64,000 nt of DNA from Dyadobacter linearis (GCF_907165045.1 NZ_CAJRAU010000002.1:434001-498000); one strand, 5' to 3'. Positions 1 through 8,667 are shown, counted from the first letter of the stretch. Translations and numbers: made by a program. Notes: generated from the letters alone by a model not told the origin.

Positions 1-1002
1 GCTGATTTCTGAATGGTTCAACAAAGATTTAAATAGCTTACCCTTCTCTATTGCCGAGGAATGCAAGTTTTCCTCCAAAACGACTTCTAACGCCGCAAGC
101 GAGGAGGCGCAGCTAACCGGGTGACCGCCGAAAGTCGTGATATGACCGAGAATTGGATTGTTCTTAAAAACGCTCATTACTTCCTGTGATGCCATGAAAG
201 CGCCGATCGGCATTCCGCCGCCCATTCCTTTGGCGCTCAGTAAAATATCCGGGTAAATATCGAATTGTTCAAAAGCCCAGAAAGTACCCGTGCGGCCGAA
301 GCCAGTTTGAATCTCGTCCAGGATTAACAGTGCGCCAACTTCCGAGCAGCGCTTGCGAAGCTGGATCAAATATTCAACTTCCGGTATGCTGACGCCCGAT
401 TCCCCTCCGATCACTTCAATCACAACAGCTGCGGTTTTGCTGGTAATCTGTTCAAGATCAGCCAGTAAACCGTGTTGAATATGTTTAATGCCCGGCAAAA
501 GCGGGCGGAAATTTTGCTTGAAAAAATCAGCACCTGCCAAACTTAAAGCGCCTTGAGTAGCGCCGTGATATGCATTGAAGCAGGAAACAAATTCGCTACG
601 TCCGGTAAATCGCTTCGCCAGTTTCATCGCTCCCTCTGTCGCTTCGGTTCCCGAATTCGTGAAGTAAACGTTGTCAATTTTGCCAAAAGGCGAGGGGTTA
701 GGAGGGGACAAATCGAGTGTTTTAGTCAATGCGCTCGCCAATCTCACCTGCGTACTCTGCACGAATTCGCCATATACCAGCAGATGCATATGTTTTTCCA
801 ACTGCTCGTGAATCGCAGCGATAACCTTCGGGTGCCGGTGACCGACATTACTAACCGCAATACCTGAAATCAGATCAATATATTTTTTTCCGTCTGCGCC
901 AAACATGTATACTCCCTCCGCTTTCTCTATTTCAAGTGCTAATGGATAGTCAGAAGTTTGGGCCAGATTGTCAAAGAATTGCTGCCTATGTGTAATATAC
1001 AT
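1..1002 (-). CDS. Class III PLP-dependent aminotransferase, C-terminus cut by window edge
   Basis: The leftward frame is open from an ATG at 1002 to base 1, giving 334 residues without a stop, so the 3' end lies outside the window. The translation has the class III (ornithine/acetylornithine/4-aminobutyrate) aminotransferase pattern: FTNSGTEA near residue 105, the LILDEIQTGFGRTG block with its PLP-binding Asp, and the LSAKGMGGGMPIG loop with the Schiff-base Lys at about residue 258, followed by TTFGGHPVSCAA. It would move an amino group between an amine or amino acid and a keto acid in the cytoplasm. The substrate cannot be told. It starts 50 bases downstream of an ATP-grasp-like gene on the same strand, so it may belong to the amidoligase operon or be a separate ornithine-type enzyme. 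A Pro-rich insertion lies just before the NVYFTNSGTEA block. Confidence 0.85.
   Translation of the reverse strand, partial: MYITHRQQFFDNLAQTSDYPLALEIEKAEGVYMFGADGKKYIDLISGIAVSNVGHRHPKVIAAIHEQLEKHMHLLVYGEFVQSTQVRLASALTKTLDLSPPNPSPFGKIDNVYFTNSGTEATEGAMKLAKRFTGRSEFVSCFNAYHGATQGALSLAGADFFKQNFRPLLPGIKHIQHGLLADLEQITSKTAAVVIEVIGGESGVSIPEVEYLIQLRKRCSEVGALLILDEIQTGFGRTGTFWAFEQFDIYPDILLSAKGMGGGMPIGAFMASQEVMSVFKNNPILGHITTFGGHPVSCASSLAALEVVLEENLHSSAIEKGKLFKSLLNHSEIS
681..708. repeat. Possible interspersed-repeat remnant inside the aminotransferase gene
   Basis: Inside the aminotransferase frame a G-rich string on the plus strand (gccaaaaggc hairpin followed by gaggggttaggagggga) resembles the CCCCTAACCCC-type repeats common between Bacteroidota genes. 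It encodes the residues SPPNPSPFG at a surface position where class III aminotransferases usually have a shorter loop. That this is a repeat insertion is an inference from composition and from the gene family's usual length here. Confidence 0.35.
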
Positions 1003-1052
1003 TATATACTATTAATACTTTTTTACAGTATTTTACTTTTGGAATTAACTGA

Positions 1053-2243
1053 CTATTCAAAAAAAGTAGCGCTGCTTCCGACCCAGGTAAAATCCTTGTT
1101 GAACCGCACACCGATCATTTCGCCACGGCTTAGCCGGCTCAGACTAATTAGCAGTTCCGGCTTTTCGGATTCATCATTCCAGGCATACATCATTCTGATC
1201 TCACATTTTACCAGACCGTCGGGCGCCTGAATCACAGGTTCGTAATTGACTTTGCGCTGTAAAATATAGTTCTCAGGATCAGCAAGTTCTTCCAGATCAG
1301 CTTGGGTAATATGCAATTTCACGCCAGAGCCTGCAAACGAGAAAAGCGGTTTTAAAACGAAATTTTCCAGATCCGCCGGAAATTTTCCCAGGTAATCACT
1401 TACAAATCGCGTCTCAGGAATGTAAGGACCCTGCAAAAATGGCATTGAGAACTTACTGATCCGAAAAAACCAATTAGGATGTCCGACCCAGTTAACGTCC
1501 ACTTGGTCCGTGAAATGATAATTTGTGATAAGATCCGGATAATTCAGCAGATCGTCGAAAATGAGCCGGTTATAGATTCTTTTAATCCTGATCTTTCTCC
1601 CGTCCTTTTCGTAAAACAGTTCTCGTCCTTCCCGAATCAATTTGGTGTAGCAAACCGCTTTAATGCCGAGCATTTGCTCCGTAACTGCGAAATCAATCCT
1701 TGTCTTTTGTTTATCAGGAAAAATTTCAAGAAGGATAACCGATTCTGGATCTTCACCGGCGAGAATAAGCGATTTCAATTTCGCAGTGTATTCATTATAA
1801 TTTGCCGAACCGAAAAGATATTCAAGATTTTGTGGAATATCAAAATGCGTCTTGAAAGCTTCCGACAAAAATGCCTGATAGCCAAATACCGACGGAAATC
1901 CTTGTAATTCAATTAATTGAGGTTCGAGTTCTCCGTTCTCATTTTTGCAAATTGCGTAGTCGATCGCGAGAAAGGAAGTATGTGCGTTTTCACCCGGAAC
2001 ATATTGATTACCAGGAACCGCGCGATCCGTTTTAGCCACAAAATCCGGCGAACGGAGTGTTTCAATGATTTGGTCGGAGGTTCGCAATATCTTTTCTTTC
2101 AGGTCCGCAGGCACAAAAACGGGTGTTTCAGCTATGCGAAATTCCAGTTGGCCAGGATAAGAGGATTCGATGTAAGTCGCAAATTCCTGGTATTTCTTTT
2201 CCGAAAATGACTGATTGAATGCTTCCCGGGCTACCTTATGCAT
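1053..2243 (-). CDS. ATP-grasp-like ligase, function unknown
   Basis: A 396-residue cytoplasmic protein with no signal peptide. Its last third has ATP-grasp hallmarks: a Lys followed by a flexible loop (FVLKPLFSFAGSGVKL, about residue 293-308), a hinge strand that would contact adenine (NYILQRKV, about 328), and acidic/Arg residues in a late strand (KCEIRMMYAW). ATP-grasp enzymes join a carboxylate to an amine or thiol through an acyl phosphate. The gene starts inside the end of the glutamine amidotransferase gene with an 8-base overlap, which suggests coupled translation and a joint pathway. The N-terminal half (YPGQLEFRIAETPVFV, IELQGFPSVFGYQ) looks like a separate substrate domain that I do not recognise. 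The ATP-grasp call rests on motif reading and is less certain than for the neighbour at 4341. Confidence 0.65.
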   Translation of the reverse strand: MHKVAREAFNQSFSEKKYQEFATYIESSYPGQLEFRIAETPVFVPADLKEKILRTSDQIIETLRSPDFVAKTDRAVPGNQYVPGENAHTSFLAIDYAICKNENGELEPQLIELQGFPSVFGYQAFLSEAFKTHFDIPQNLEYLFGSANYNEYTAKLKSLILAGEDPESVILLEIFPDKQKTRIDFAVTEQMLGIKAVCYTKLIREGRELFYEKDGRKIRIKRIYNRLIFDDLLNYPDLITNYHFTDQVDVNWVGHPNWFFRISKFSMPFLQGPYIPETRFVSDYLGKFPADLENFVLKPLFSFAGSGVKLHITQADLEELADPENYILQRKVNYEPVIQAPDGLVKCEIRMMYAWNDESEKPELLISLSRLSRGEMIGVRFNKDFTWVGSSATFFE

Positions 2244-3078
2244 ATGCGAGAGCGAAAGATTTGTTCAGCGCATTTTTCAAAAACGCCGGAAGAATAACGG
2301 ATTCTGTCATCGATATTTTGTCAGGATCATTTAAATGCGCGATCATATCGTTGTATTTCGTTTCCCCGTGTGCGGCGATAATGCTTGTCTTTTTATCTTC
2401 TCTTAAAAAATATCTCAGCATTCCTTCCGCGTCTGCCTCGGGATGAAATTGTGTCCCGATGATTTCGTTTGAAAAGCGAATTGCCATTATAGCCCTTTCC
2501 AGTGGCACGTGCGGGCGCATTTTTTCCAGACAAAGTAATTTCGCCCCCATACTATCAAATGCATATTGATTAGGTTGCGTCACTTGGAAATCGCGTGAAT
2601 CCACGATCCAGAAGGGATCAGCGAGCGCGTTCAGCATTGGATCTTTGCGACCTAAACTTGTTTTATGAACAGGAAAAGTCCCGAATGAAGTCTTTCGTCT
2701 CTTACTAACACCAGCCAGCTGCCAGTGAATGCACGCCATCTGAAATGAGTGGCAGATCAGAAAAAGGTGCTTTTTAACCCGGTTCTGGCGTTTTAAGTTA
2801 TATTGAAACAGCTGATCCAGGAAGGTGAAAAATTTCTTCTCCCATAAGTCTCCGACAGGTGAAGGATTACCCGGGCCGCCCGTTGAAATGTAAGCGTCGA
2901 AACTCATATCCGGCACTTCGAGATTTTGTCTCACGTTGAAAACCGTGTAAGTAACAGGCACAGTTTCCTGCTCACCAAAATTGGTGACGATTTTCTTAAT
3001 GCAACGCATTCCTTCGTTTTCGAAACCGTCGTACATATCCAGGATAGCAATCCGGAAATGTCTTGTATTGTCGTTCAT
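2236..3078 (-). CDS. Class I glutamine amidotransferase-like protein
   Basis: A 280-residue stand-alone GATase1-fold protein. The oxyanion strand AYISTGGPGNPSP is at about residue 62-74, the nucleophile elbow LICHSFQ has Cys109, and GTQFHPEADAEGM has the His212/Glu214 dyad, so the full Cys-His-Glu triad is present. The elbow reads C-H-S-F-Q where most class I amidotransferases have C-x-G-x-Q. The family hydrolyses glutamine or another gamma-glutamyl amide and may pass ammonia to a partner. Here the likely partners are the ligases in the same operon: the downstream ATP-grasp-like gene overlaps it by 8 bases, and the GCS2 gene lies 139 bases upstream. It could instead cleave gamma-glutamyl bonds, as PuuD-type members do. 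Confidence 0.82.
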   Translation of the reverse strand: MNDNTRHFRIAILDMYDGFENEGMRCIKKIVTNFGEQETVPVTYTVFNVRQNLEVPDMSFDAYISTGGPGNPSPVGDLWEKKFFTFLDQLFQYNLKRQNRVKKHLFLICHSFQMACIHWQLAGVSKRRKTSFGTFPVHKTSLGRKDPMLNALADPFWIVDSRDFQVTQPNQYAFDSMGAKLLCLEKMRPHVPLERAIMAIRFSNEIIGTQFHPEADAEGMLRYFLREDKKTSIIAAHGETKYNDMIAHLNDPDKISMTESVILPAFLKNALNKSFALAYA

Positions 3079-3217
3079 TTTTATGAGGGCTTGCAGCTTA
3101 GCGTAAGGTTGCCTGCTGGCAGCGTTTAACCTGGTTAATTTATTTTTCGGTAAAATATTTAAACAAAACCAACCCGTATAAGTTCGGTTTCAGGCATTAA
3201 ATGCGAATCGGAACCTG

Positions 3218-4318
3218 CTAGTCCAGTCCGATCTTTGTTTCAGCTACGATATAATCTACAACTGCATTCATGCTTCCGGTTTCCTCGAAAACAGCGAGTT
3301 GCCTGTCCGCGCCGGTTCCCATTTCCATGATCTTGTGAATGTATTCAATCTCCTTGCGGCTCCCCAGCTCGTCGACTACATCGTCTATAAATTCAAGCAG
3401 CTCGCCGGCCAGCAGTTTATATTCCACTTCTTCCTGTTTTCCAAAATCAATCAGTTTTCCTGAGATACCATACCTTGCCGCGCGCCACTTATTTTCATTG
3501 ATCAGCATTCGGTCGTAAATACGGAAACTCAGGTTCATCCGGTGCAGCTTGTAAATTTTCGCTACCAAAGCCTGCATGATCGCCGCCAGACAGATCGTTT
3601 CGTCCGTTCGCATCGGCACATCGCACATCCTGAACTCGATCGTATTAAAAAACGGATGCACGCGAATATCCCACCAGATCTTCTTTCCATTGTCAATGCA
3701 CTTCGTTTTGACGAGCAGATTTACATATTCATCATATTCCGACGCGCTCGAAAAAAAATCCGGGATACCCGTCCTCGGAAATTTATCAAAAACCTTTGAC
3801 CGATAAGATTTGAAACCTGTATTCCGGCCACACCAGAATGGCGAGTTCGTAGACAATGCGTAAATATGCGGGAGGAAATACCTGACAGCATTCATAATCT
3901 GAATTCCCTCGTTCCGATCTTCCAGTCCGACGTGCACGTGGAGCCCGAATATAAGGTTGCCACGTGCGACATCGCGCATTTCATCAATAATTTCATCGTA
4001 TCTCGGATCATCGGTAATCAGCTGATCGACCCAGTCTGCAAATGGGTGGGTACCTGCCGCTGCGACCTGCAAATCCTGTTTTTGGGCCAGGTCCAGGATC
4101 ATTTTGCGGAGGTAAGTCACTTCCTCACGCGCTTCCTGGATATTGTGGCAGATGTTAGTCCCAACTTCTACCACCGCCTGGTGCATCTCCGCCTTTACCC
4201 GCTCCTTTAAGGTGATTTTTCCGTCCTCAACCAGTTTGGACATGTGTGACCGCAAGTTGCGCGTCACGGGATCTATTGTCTGAAATTCTTCTTCAATTCC
4301 AAGTGTGAAGTTGGGCAT
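3218..4318 (-). CDS. GCS2-type carboxylate-amine ligase (YbdK-like)
   Basis: A 366-residue protein of the glutamate-cysteine ligase 2 family. The N-terminus FTLGIEEEFQTIDP is the classic first strand with the metal-binding Glu residues. GLHVHVGL (about residue 134) and the RVHPFFNTIEFRMCDVPM block (about 227) are also family hallmarks. Members use ATP to join the gamma- or alpha-carboxylate of an amino acid to an amine; E. coli YbdK has weak gamma-glutamyl-cysteine ligase activity, but most relatives are uncharacterised. It lies 22 bases downstream of an ATP-grasp gene and 139 bases upstream of the amidotransferase. No gshB partner is recognisable, so glutathione synthesis is not implied. Confidence 0.9.
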   Translation of the reverse strand: MPNFTLGIEEEFQTIDPVTRNLRSHMSKLVEDGKITLKERVKAEMHQAVVEVGTNICHNIQEAREEVTYLRKMILDLAQKQDLQVAAAGTHPFADWVDQLITDDPRYDEIIDEMRDVARGNLIFGLHVHVGLEDRNEGIQIMNAVRYFLPHIYALSTNSPFWCGRNTGFKSYRSKVFDKFPRTGIPDFFSSASEYDEYVNLLVKTKCIDNGKKIWWDIRVHPFFNTIEFRMCDVPMRTDETICLAAIMQALVAKIYKLHRMNLSFRIYDRMLINENKWRAARYGISGKLIDFGKQEEVEYKLLAGELLEFIDDVVDELGSRKEIEYIHKIMEMGTGADRQLAVFEETGSMNAVVDYIVAETKIGLD

Positions 4319-4340
4319 AAGGATACTATAAATGCTTGGA

Positions 4341-5501
4341 TCAGGATTTTTTCAACTTGGAATTTTTAGCAGGCGCTTTTGTTACAGCTGCTCGCTGCGT
4401 AGGCATTTGCGGATCTGGTTCTGCAATGGGTTCATCCCCGCCCGCTTTCGGCGGCTTTACCGATTTTTTCGGGGTAACCGCCTTCACATTCACTTCTTTG
4501 GCCGAAGGAATAGGTTCCGGCGTCGGCTCGGAAGCTTTTTGGGACGGAGCAGTTTGAATTGCGTCTTTCATGAAAGTGCCCCAGGTAAGGTTCACTTGAC
4601 CGGGTACCTGCTGTTTTGCGCGCTCGATCGCCATATTAGCGGCGGCTTCCACAACCCATTCAAAATTGTCGGGGCCAACAGAGTAAATGTCGGCGTCGGG
4701 TGCCGGGTTACAGAAATCGATTGCGTAAGGTATGCCGTCGCGCACTGCAAACTCGACGGTATTGAAGTCGTAACCAAGCGCCTGGTTTAATCTCAATGTA
4801 TAGTCTTTGATTGTTTCCAGCAACTTTTCCCTCTCTTCGCCAGTCGCTTTTAATTCGGAAGCATACCTCAAATGATGCGGATTGCGCGGTTCGTAGGGCA
4901 TGATCAGTACGTCTTTCTGGCCAATGCAATAGCAGCGAACGTAATCTGTAAATTCGATTTCCTCCTGCAACATCATGACCAACTGGCCCGTTTCCTCGTG
5001 TTTGAACCACATATCGTGTGGATTTACAACCTTATATACACTTTTCCAGCCGCCGCCGTCGTGGGGTTTCATGTAAGCCGGGAAGCCCACATATTCAAAT
5101 ATTTCCTCCCAGGCCATTGGGAATGCCAGGTTACGGAAAGACGTTTCAGAAGTACCATCAGGGCGCTCCTTCGAAGGAAGCAACACCGTTTTTGGAACCG
5201 GAACACCTATTTTCTCAGCCAATGCATTATTAAAGAACTTCTCGTCGGCACTCCACCAGAAAGGGTTATTGATCACTGCTGTACCAGAAATCGCAGCATT
5301 TTTAAGATAAGCCCTGTAAAATGGCACATCCTGTGAAATCCGGTCGATGATTACTGCATATTCGGTTGGCGCTGCCTGCGCTACTTTATCTATGGTCACT
5401 GCCTCGGCAATGATATCTGGTTCACCTTTACTGTTAACTCTTTCGATAAATGCATTTGGAAAAGTATTTTCCATTCCAAATAGTATTCCTATTTTTTTCA
5501 T
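4341..5501 (-). CDS. ATP-grasp carboxylate ligase with Lys/Pro-rich tail
   Basis: An ATP-grasp protein of 386 residues. The first ATG at 5501 is preferred to an in-frame TTG at 5507. The fold is clear: an N-terminal Rossmann-like lobe (KKIGILFGMENTFPNAF), PAYMKPHDGGGWKSV with the ATP-binding Lys and Gly loop, the hinge MMLQEEIEF, and the metal-binding strand pair NTVEFAVRDGIPYAIDFCNPAPD with Glu, Asp and Asn in place. The last 70 or so residues (from about 318) are low-complexity, rich in Pro, Lys and Ala, and end in KNSKLKKS, so they are probably disordered. It sits between an esterase (36-base gap) and the GCS2 ligase (22-base gap). It probably makes an amide or peptide bond on a small molecule or peptide; the substrate is unknown. 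Confidence 0.85.
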   Translation of the reverse strand: MKKIGILFGMENTFPNAFIERVNSKGEPDIIAEAVTIDKVAQAAPTEYAVIIDRISQDVPFYRAYLKNAAISGTAVINNPFWWSADEKFFNNALAEKIGVPVPKTVLLPSKERPDGTSETSFRNLAFPMAWEEIFEYVGFPAYMKPHDGGGWKSVYKVVNPHDMWFKHEETGQLVMMLQEEIEFTDYVRCYCIGQKDVLIMPYEPRNPHHLRYASELKATGEEREKLLETIKDYTLRLNQALGYDFNTVEFAVRDGIPYAIDFCNPAPDADIYSVGPDNFEWVVEAAANMAIERAKQQVPGQVNLTWGTFMKDAIQTAPSQKASEPTPEPIPSAKEVNVKAVTPKKSVKPPKAGGDEPIAEPDPQMPTQRAAVTKAPAKNSKLKKS

Positions 5502-5537
5502 ACTCAAAATTCTGGTTTTGTTATTGATATAGTCTGC

Positions 5538-6245
5538 TTACATGATCCTGGAAAGATAGTCCGGGAACATTTTGTTCCAGAGCGGCCAGTCGTGTTTTTC
5601 CCAGCCCCTAATATCGAGCCAGTGATCAATACCACTGGCATTCAATATACCGGACATCTTCACATTGCTTTCCAGACAGATGTCCCACTCAGAGGTACCG
5701 AGCACAATTTTCATATGACCAAACCGCCAGCCCTGCTCGTTCGGCATGAAATCTACCGGGTTGTTGAAATACACAGTATCGTCATAAAATCCGTCGGTAA
5801 AGCTGCGGATATCGAATGCGCCGCTCATACTGATGACATAAGCAACTTGCTCGGGATGCCTGAATGCGAAATTAGCCGCGTGAAACCCACCGAAACTACA
5901 TCCCGCGACACCTACCTTTTCTACATTGCATGCATTCCGTATATGCGGGACTAACTCGTTATTCAAAAATTGGTCGTACTGATTGTGGTTCAAAACGCGG
6001 TATTGCGGATTGAGGTGCTTGGCGTACCAGGAATCCGCATCAATAGAATCCACACAATATACCTTGTATTTTCCCGACTCGACCAGCGGCCGGATCGACT
6101 CTATCAGCCCCATATCCTTGGCCTGGTAATATCGGCCGAGAGTTGTGGGGAAGACGAGGATAGGGTAGCCCCAGTTTCCGTAAATGAGCAGGTCAACATC
6201 CCTTTCGAGGTGGTGGGAATAGTATTTCAGGTGCTGCTCTTCCAA
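5538..6245 (-). CDS. Esterase-D-like alpha/beta hydrolase
   Basis: A cytoplasmic alpha/beta hydrolase of the putative esterase (PF00756-like) family, about 235 residues. The nucleophile elbow is VGVAGCSFGGFHAAN, with Ser at about residue 117, and the likely catalytic His is in GWEKHDWPLW near the C-terminus. There is no ATG at the 5' end: the frame offers TTG at 6287 or TTG at 6245. I chose 6245 because the protein then begins LEEQHLKYYSHHL, where the recognisable family sequence begins, and because it leaves a gap to the divergent gene. It is the first gene of the leftward ligase operon, 36 bases before the ATP-grasp gene. It may release or trim the ligase product; this is an inference. Confidence 0.8.
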   Translation of the reverse strand: MEEQHLKYYSHHLERDVDLLIYGNWGYPILVFPTTLGRYYQAKDMGLIESIRPLVESGKYKVYCVDSIDADSWYAKHLNPQYRVLNHNQYDQFLNNELVPHIRNACNVEKVGVAGCSFGGFHAANFAFRHPEQVAYVISMSGAFDIRSFTDGFYDDTVYFNNPVDFMPNEQGWRFGHMKIVLGTSEWDICLESNVKMSGILNASGIDHWLDIRGWEKHDWPLWNKMFPDYLSRIM

Positions 6246-6262
6246 TTGGTTAGGTCGGATTA

Positions 6263-7147
6263 TTGATAAATGAAATATACAAAACAAATCATAGGAAGCA
6301 AATTAATAACTTGCGCGTTCTTTTTGTCTCTGTCAACAGTTCCACAGGTTTGAGTTCTTCCCTTTCTTTCGTCCACGCCCATATTTATTCCAACTTTTTG
6401 AAGCGGGAGGTGGATGTTACTATTCTGCTTCCGCTTGATTTCGATAAATCTTCCGTTTACCCTTTGCTGCTATTTAACGATGGACAAGATTTTCCTGCAC
6501 TGAACTTGTCTGAAACGGCGGCTCGCATACAGCATGCACAGGAAATGCGGCCGATGATCATTGCGGGGATCCACGCGAATCATAGGCGGATCGATGAATA
6601 TGGAACCGCAATACGCGCCGATTATGCAGGTCGGGGCGCAGAGGCGGGGGCGACGACAAGTTTTGTGATCAGCGAACTGCTACCGTTTCTCAATGAACAA
6701 TATAATGTAAGGTTACTGGGAAATGCATATGCGGGTTTTTCGCTTGGCGGACTTATGGCGCTGGATATTGCCTGGAACCACTCTGAACAGTTTTCCGTCG
6801 CGGGTATATTCTCCGGTTCACTTTGGTGGCGACAAAAGGCAATTGGTGACGGATACGAGGATTTTGATCGCATTATGCACGCGCAAATCAGAGAAACTGC
6901 CGCGCCTCCCAGACTCAAATGCTGGTTTCAATGCGGCTCAAATGACGAAAACGACGACCGAGATGGCGATGGTGTGATCGATTCCGTGCAGGATACACTG
7001 GAATGCATCGGCGAAATGGAGCGTAAAGGATTTGTCTGGAACAAGGACGTTTTCTATACCGAAGTGGCAGGCGGCGAGCATAATCCCTCCACCTGGGGAC
7101 AGGTTATGCCGCAGTTTTTAAGATGGGTTTCAAAGGTTTTGGATTAA
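6263..7147 (+). CDS. Second putative esterase, divergent from ligase operon; start uncertain
   Basis: An alpha/beta hydrolase of the same broad esterase superfamily. SNFLKREVDVTILLP opens the fold, LLLFNDGQDF follows, YAGFSLGGLMALD is the nucleophile elbow, and GGEHNPSTWG carries the probable His. A DENDDRDGDGVIDS stretch resembles an EF-hand-like calcium loop. The frame has no ATG near its 5' end; TTG at 6263, 6311 or 6350 are the options. An ATG at 6270 in another frame starts a 27-codon peptide that looks like a secretion signal (MKYTKQIIGSKLI, then AFFLSLSTV) and meets a TGA at 6351, so a frameshift is possible. The gene ends 3 bases before the convergent acyl-CoA reductase gene. Confidence 0.72.
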   Translation: MINEIYKTNHRKQINNLRVLFVSVNSSTGLSSSLSFVHAHIYSNFLKREVDVTILLPLDFDKSSVYPLLLFNDGQDFPALNLSETAARIQHAQEMRPMIIAGIHANHRRIDEYGTAIRADYAGRGAEAGATTSFVISELLPFLNEQYNVRLLGNAYAGFSLGGLMALDIAWNHSEQFSVAGIFSGSLWWRQKAIGDGYEDFDRIMHAQIRETAAPPRLKCWFQCGSNDENDDRDGDGVIDSVQDTLECIGEMERKGFVWNKDVFYTEVAGGEHNPSTWGQVMPQFLRWVSKVLD

Positions 7148-7150
7148 ATA

Positions 7151-8167
7151 TCAAAGCTGACTCAGGAATGCCATCGTATCCACACCGTCGGCATAATCGA
7201 AAAGGCCGGGCTCCTGAGACTTTCCAAATGGAAGGATACCATGCAAATCAGCATGCCCGATCACGCACTGGACTTTTTCTTCTGCTTCTTTCAGTGCTGA
7301 TTTCACAGCTTCCAAATCGTCGTATGTTTCAAAATGCAAAACGCTGATCGGCGAAACTAGCGCCTTGTTTTCTGTGATCATCAAAAACCCGTTATCTACG
7401 TGCGGGACTCTGTTAATCAGGAAAATCGACTTGTTGTATTCGTAGTTATTGAAGTATTTGTGATTATGTAAAAACAGCGAATCCATGTGCTGGATAGATT
7501 CATAAAACTTGGTAAAATCATATCCTGAGGGAACAAACACTTTCGACACATTGCGGCAGCCTAACCCGAAATATTGAAGTATATCTTTGCCCAGAGCTTC
7601 GAGTTCCTGCGAAGTTTCGTCACCGGTGAGTATCGCGACAGACGTGCGGTTTCTACGGATTATATTAGGTTTTTTAGCAAAATAATAATGAAAGTAGCGC
7701 GCTGTATTATCGCTGCCCGTGGCAATATAAGCGTCGGAATCATTGAGTCTGTCCACAAATACAATGGATTCTGTCAGTTCCGGCTCAATTTCCACCAGCT
7801 TATTCAAAAGCGCAGTGATCAGGATGGTATCGTCGGAACTTAGTTTTACCAATAGAATATGTCCGCTGATGAGCACACTTAGCGCATCGTGAAAACCTAC
7901 CGCAGGAATATTGCCGGCCATTACAACACCGACTTTTTTTGGAGAAACGGGCTCGGGATATTGTGCTGCCCATTTTTCAAGGTGCTCGCGGGATAAATAT
8001 TCCCGGGCAATCGCTTCCAGTGACCGGGTAACGTTTTCGGGAGTAAACCAATTGTTTCTGCTCTTGGCATAAGCTACCCAATCTTCAACGATTTCCTGGT
8101 TTTCCGTGCTTGTAATGAATTTTCCAAGATTTGCAAAAGCATTTATTCTCTGGACTCTCGATAGCAT
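7151..8167 (-). CDS. Acyl-CoA reductase (LuxC-like)
   Basis: A protein of about 338 residues of the acyl-CoA reductase/LuxC family within the aldehyde dehydrogenase superfamily. Visible marks are VGVVMAGNIPAVGFHD in the nucleotide-binding region, VDRLNDSDAYIATGSD, and YFGLGCRNVSKVF with the probable catalytic Cys. Members reduce activated fatty acyl groups to aldehydes with NAD(P)H. The ATG at 8167 gives MLSRVQRINAFANLG; a GTG at 8197 would add 10 residues. The gene diverges from a ferredoxin gene with about 130 bases between the two start codons. I believe this pairing recurs in Bacteroidota, and it suggests a redox link, but the physiological substrate is unknown. Confidence 0.82.
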   Translation of the reverse strand: MLSRVQRINAFANLGKFITSTENQEIVEDWVAYAKSRNNWFTPENVTRSLEAIAREYLSREHLEKWAAQYPEPVSPKKVGVVMAGNIPAVGFHDALSVLISGHILLVKLSSDDTILITALLNKLVEIEPELTESIVFVDRLNDSDAYIATGSDNTARYFHYYFAKKPNIIRRNRTSVAILTGDETSQELEALGKDILQYFGLGCRNVSKVFVPSGYDFTKFYESIQHMDSLFLHNHKYFNNYEYNKSIFLINRVPHVDNGFLMITENKALVSPISVLHFETYDDLEAVKSALKEAEEKVQCVIGHADLHGILPFGKSQEPGLFDYADGVDTMAFLSQL

Positions 8168-8217
8168 TCTGACTGAATTATAAAAAGTTTTATTCACCTA
8201 CCGTTTTATTTTTTCCG

Positions 8218-8240
8218 ATTGTTGGGAAACTATAAATAGT

Positions 8241-8248
<8 letters not shown>
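8218..8248 (+). promoter_or_regulatory. Predicted promoter of the ferredoxin gene
   Basis: TATATTTG at 8241-8248 fits the Bacteroidota -7 consensus TAnnTTTG, and ATTG at 8218-8221 lies exactly 19 bases upstream, in the place of the -33 TTTG box. Transcription would start near 8255, giving a leader of about 42 bases. Confidence 0.55.
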
Positions 8249-8644
<396 letters not shown>

Positions 8645-8667
8645 GCTTACCCATACTGATATTTGCC

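Noticed and set aside
3218-4318. Glutathione synthesis (GshA role for the GCS2 protein)
   Set aside because: No GshB is recognisable nearby, and YbdK-type members are usually not dedicated glutathione enzymes.
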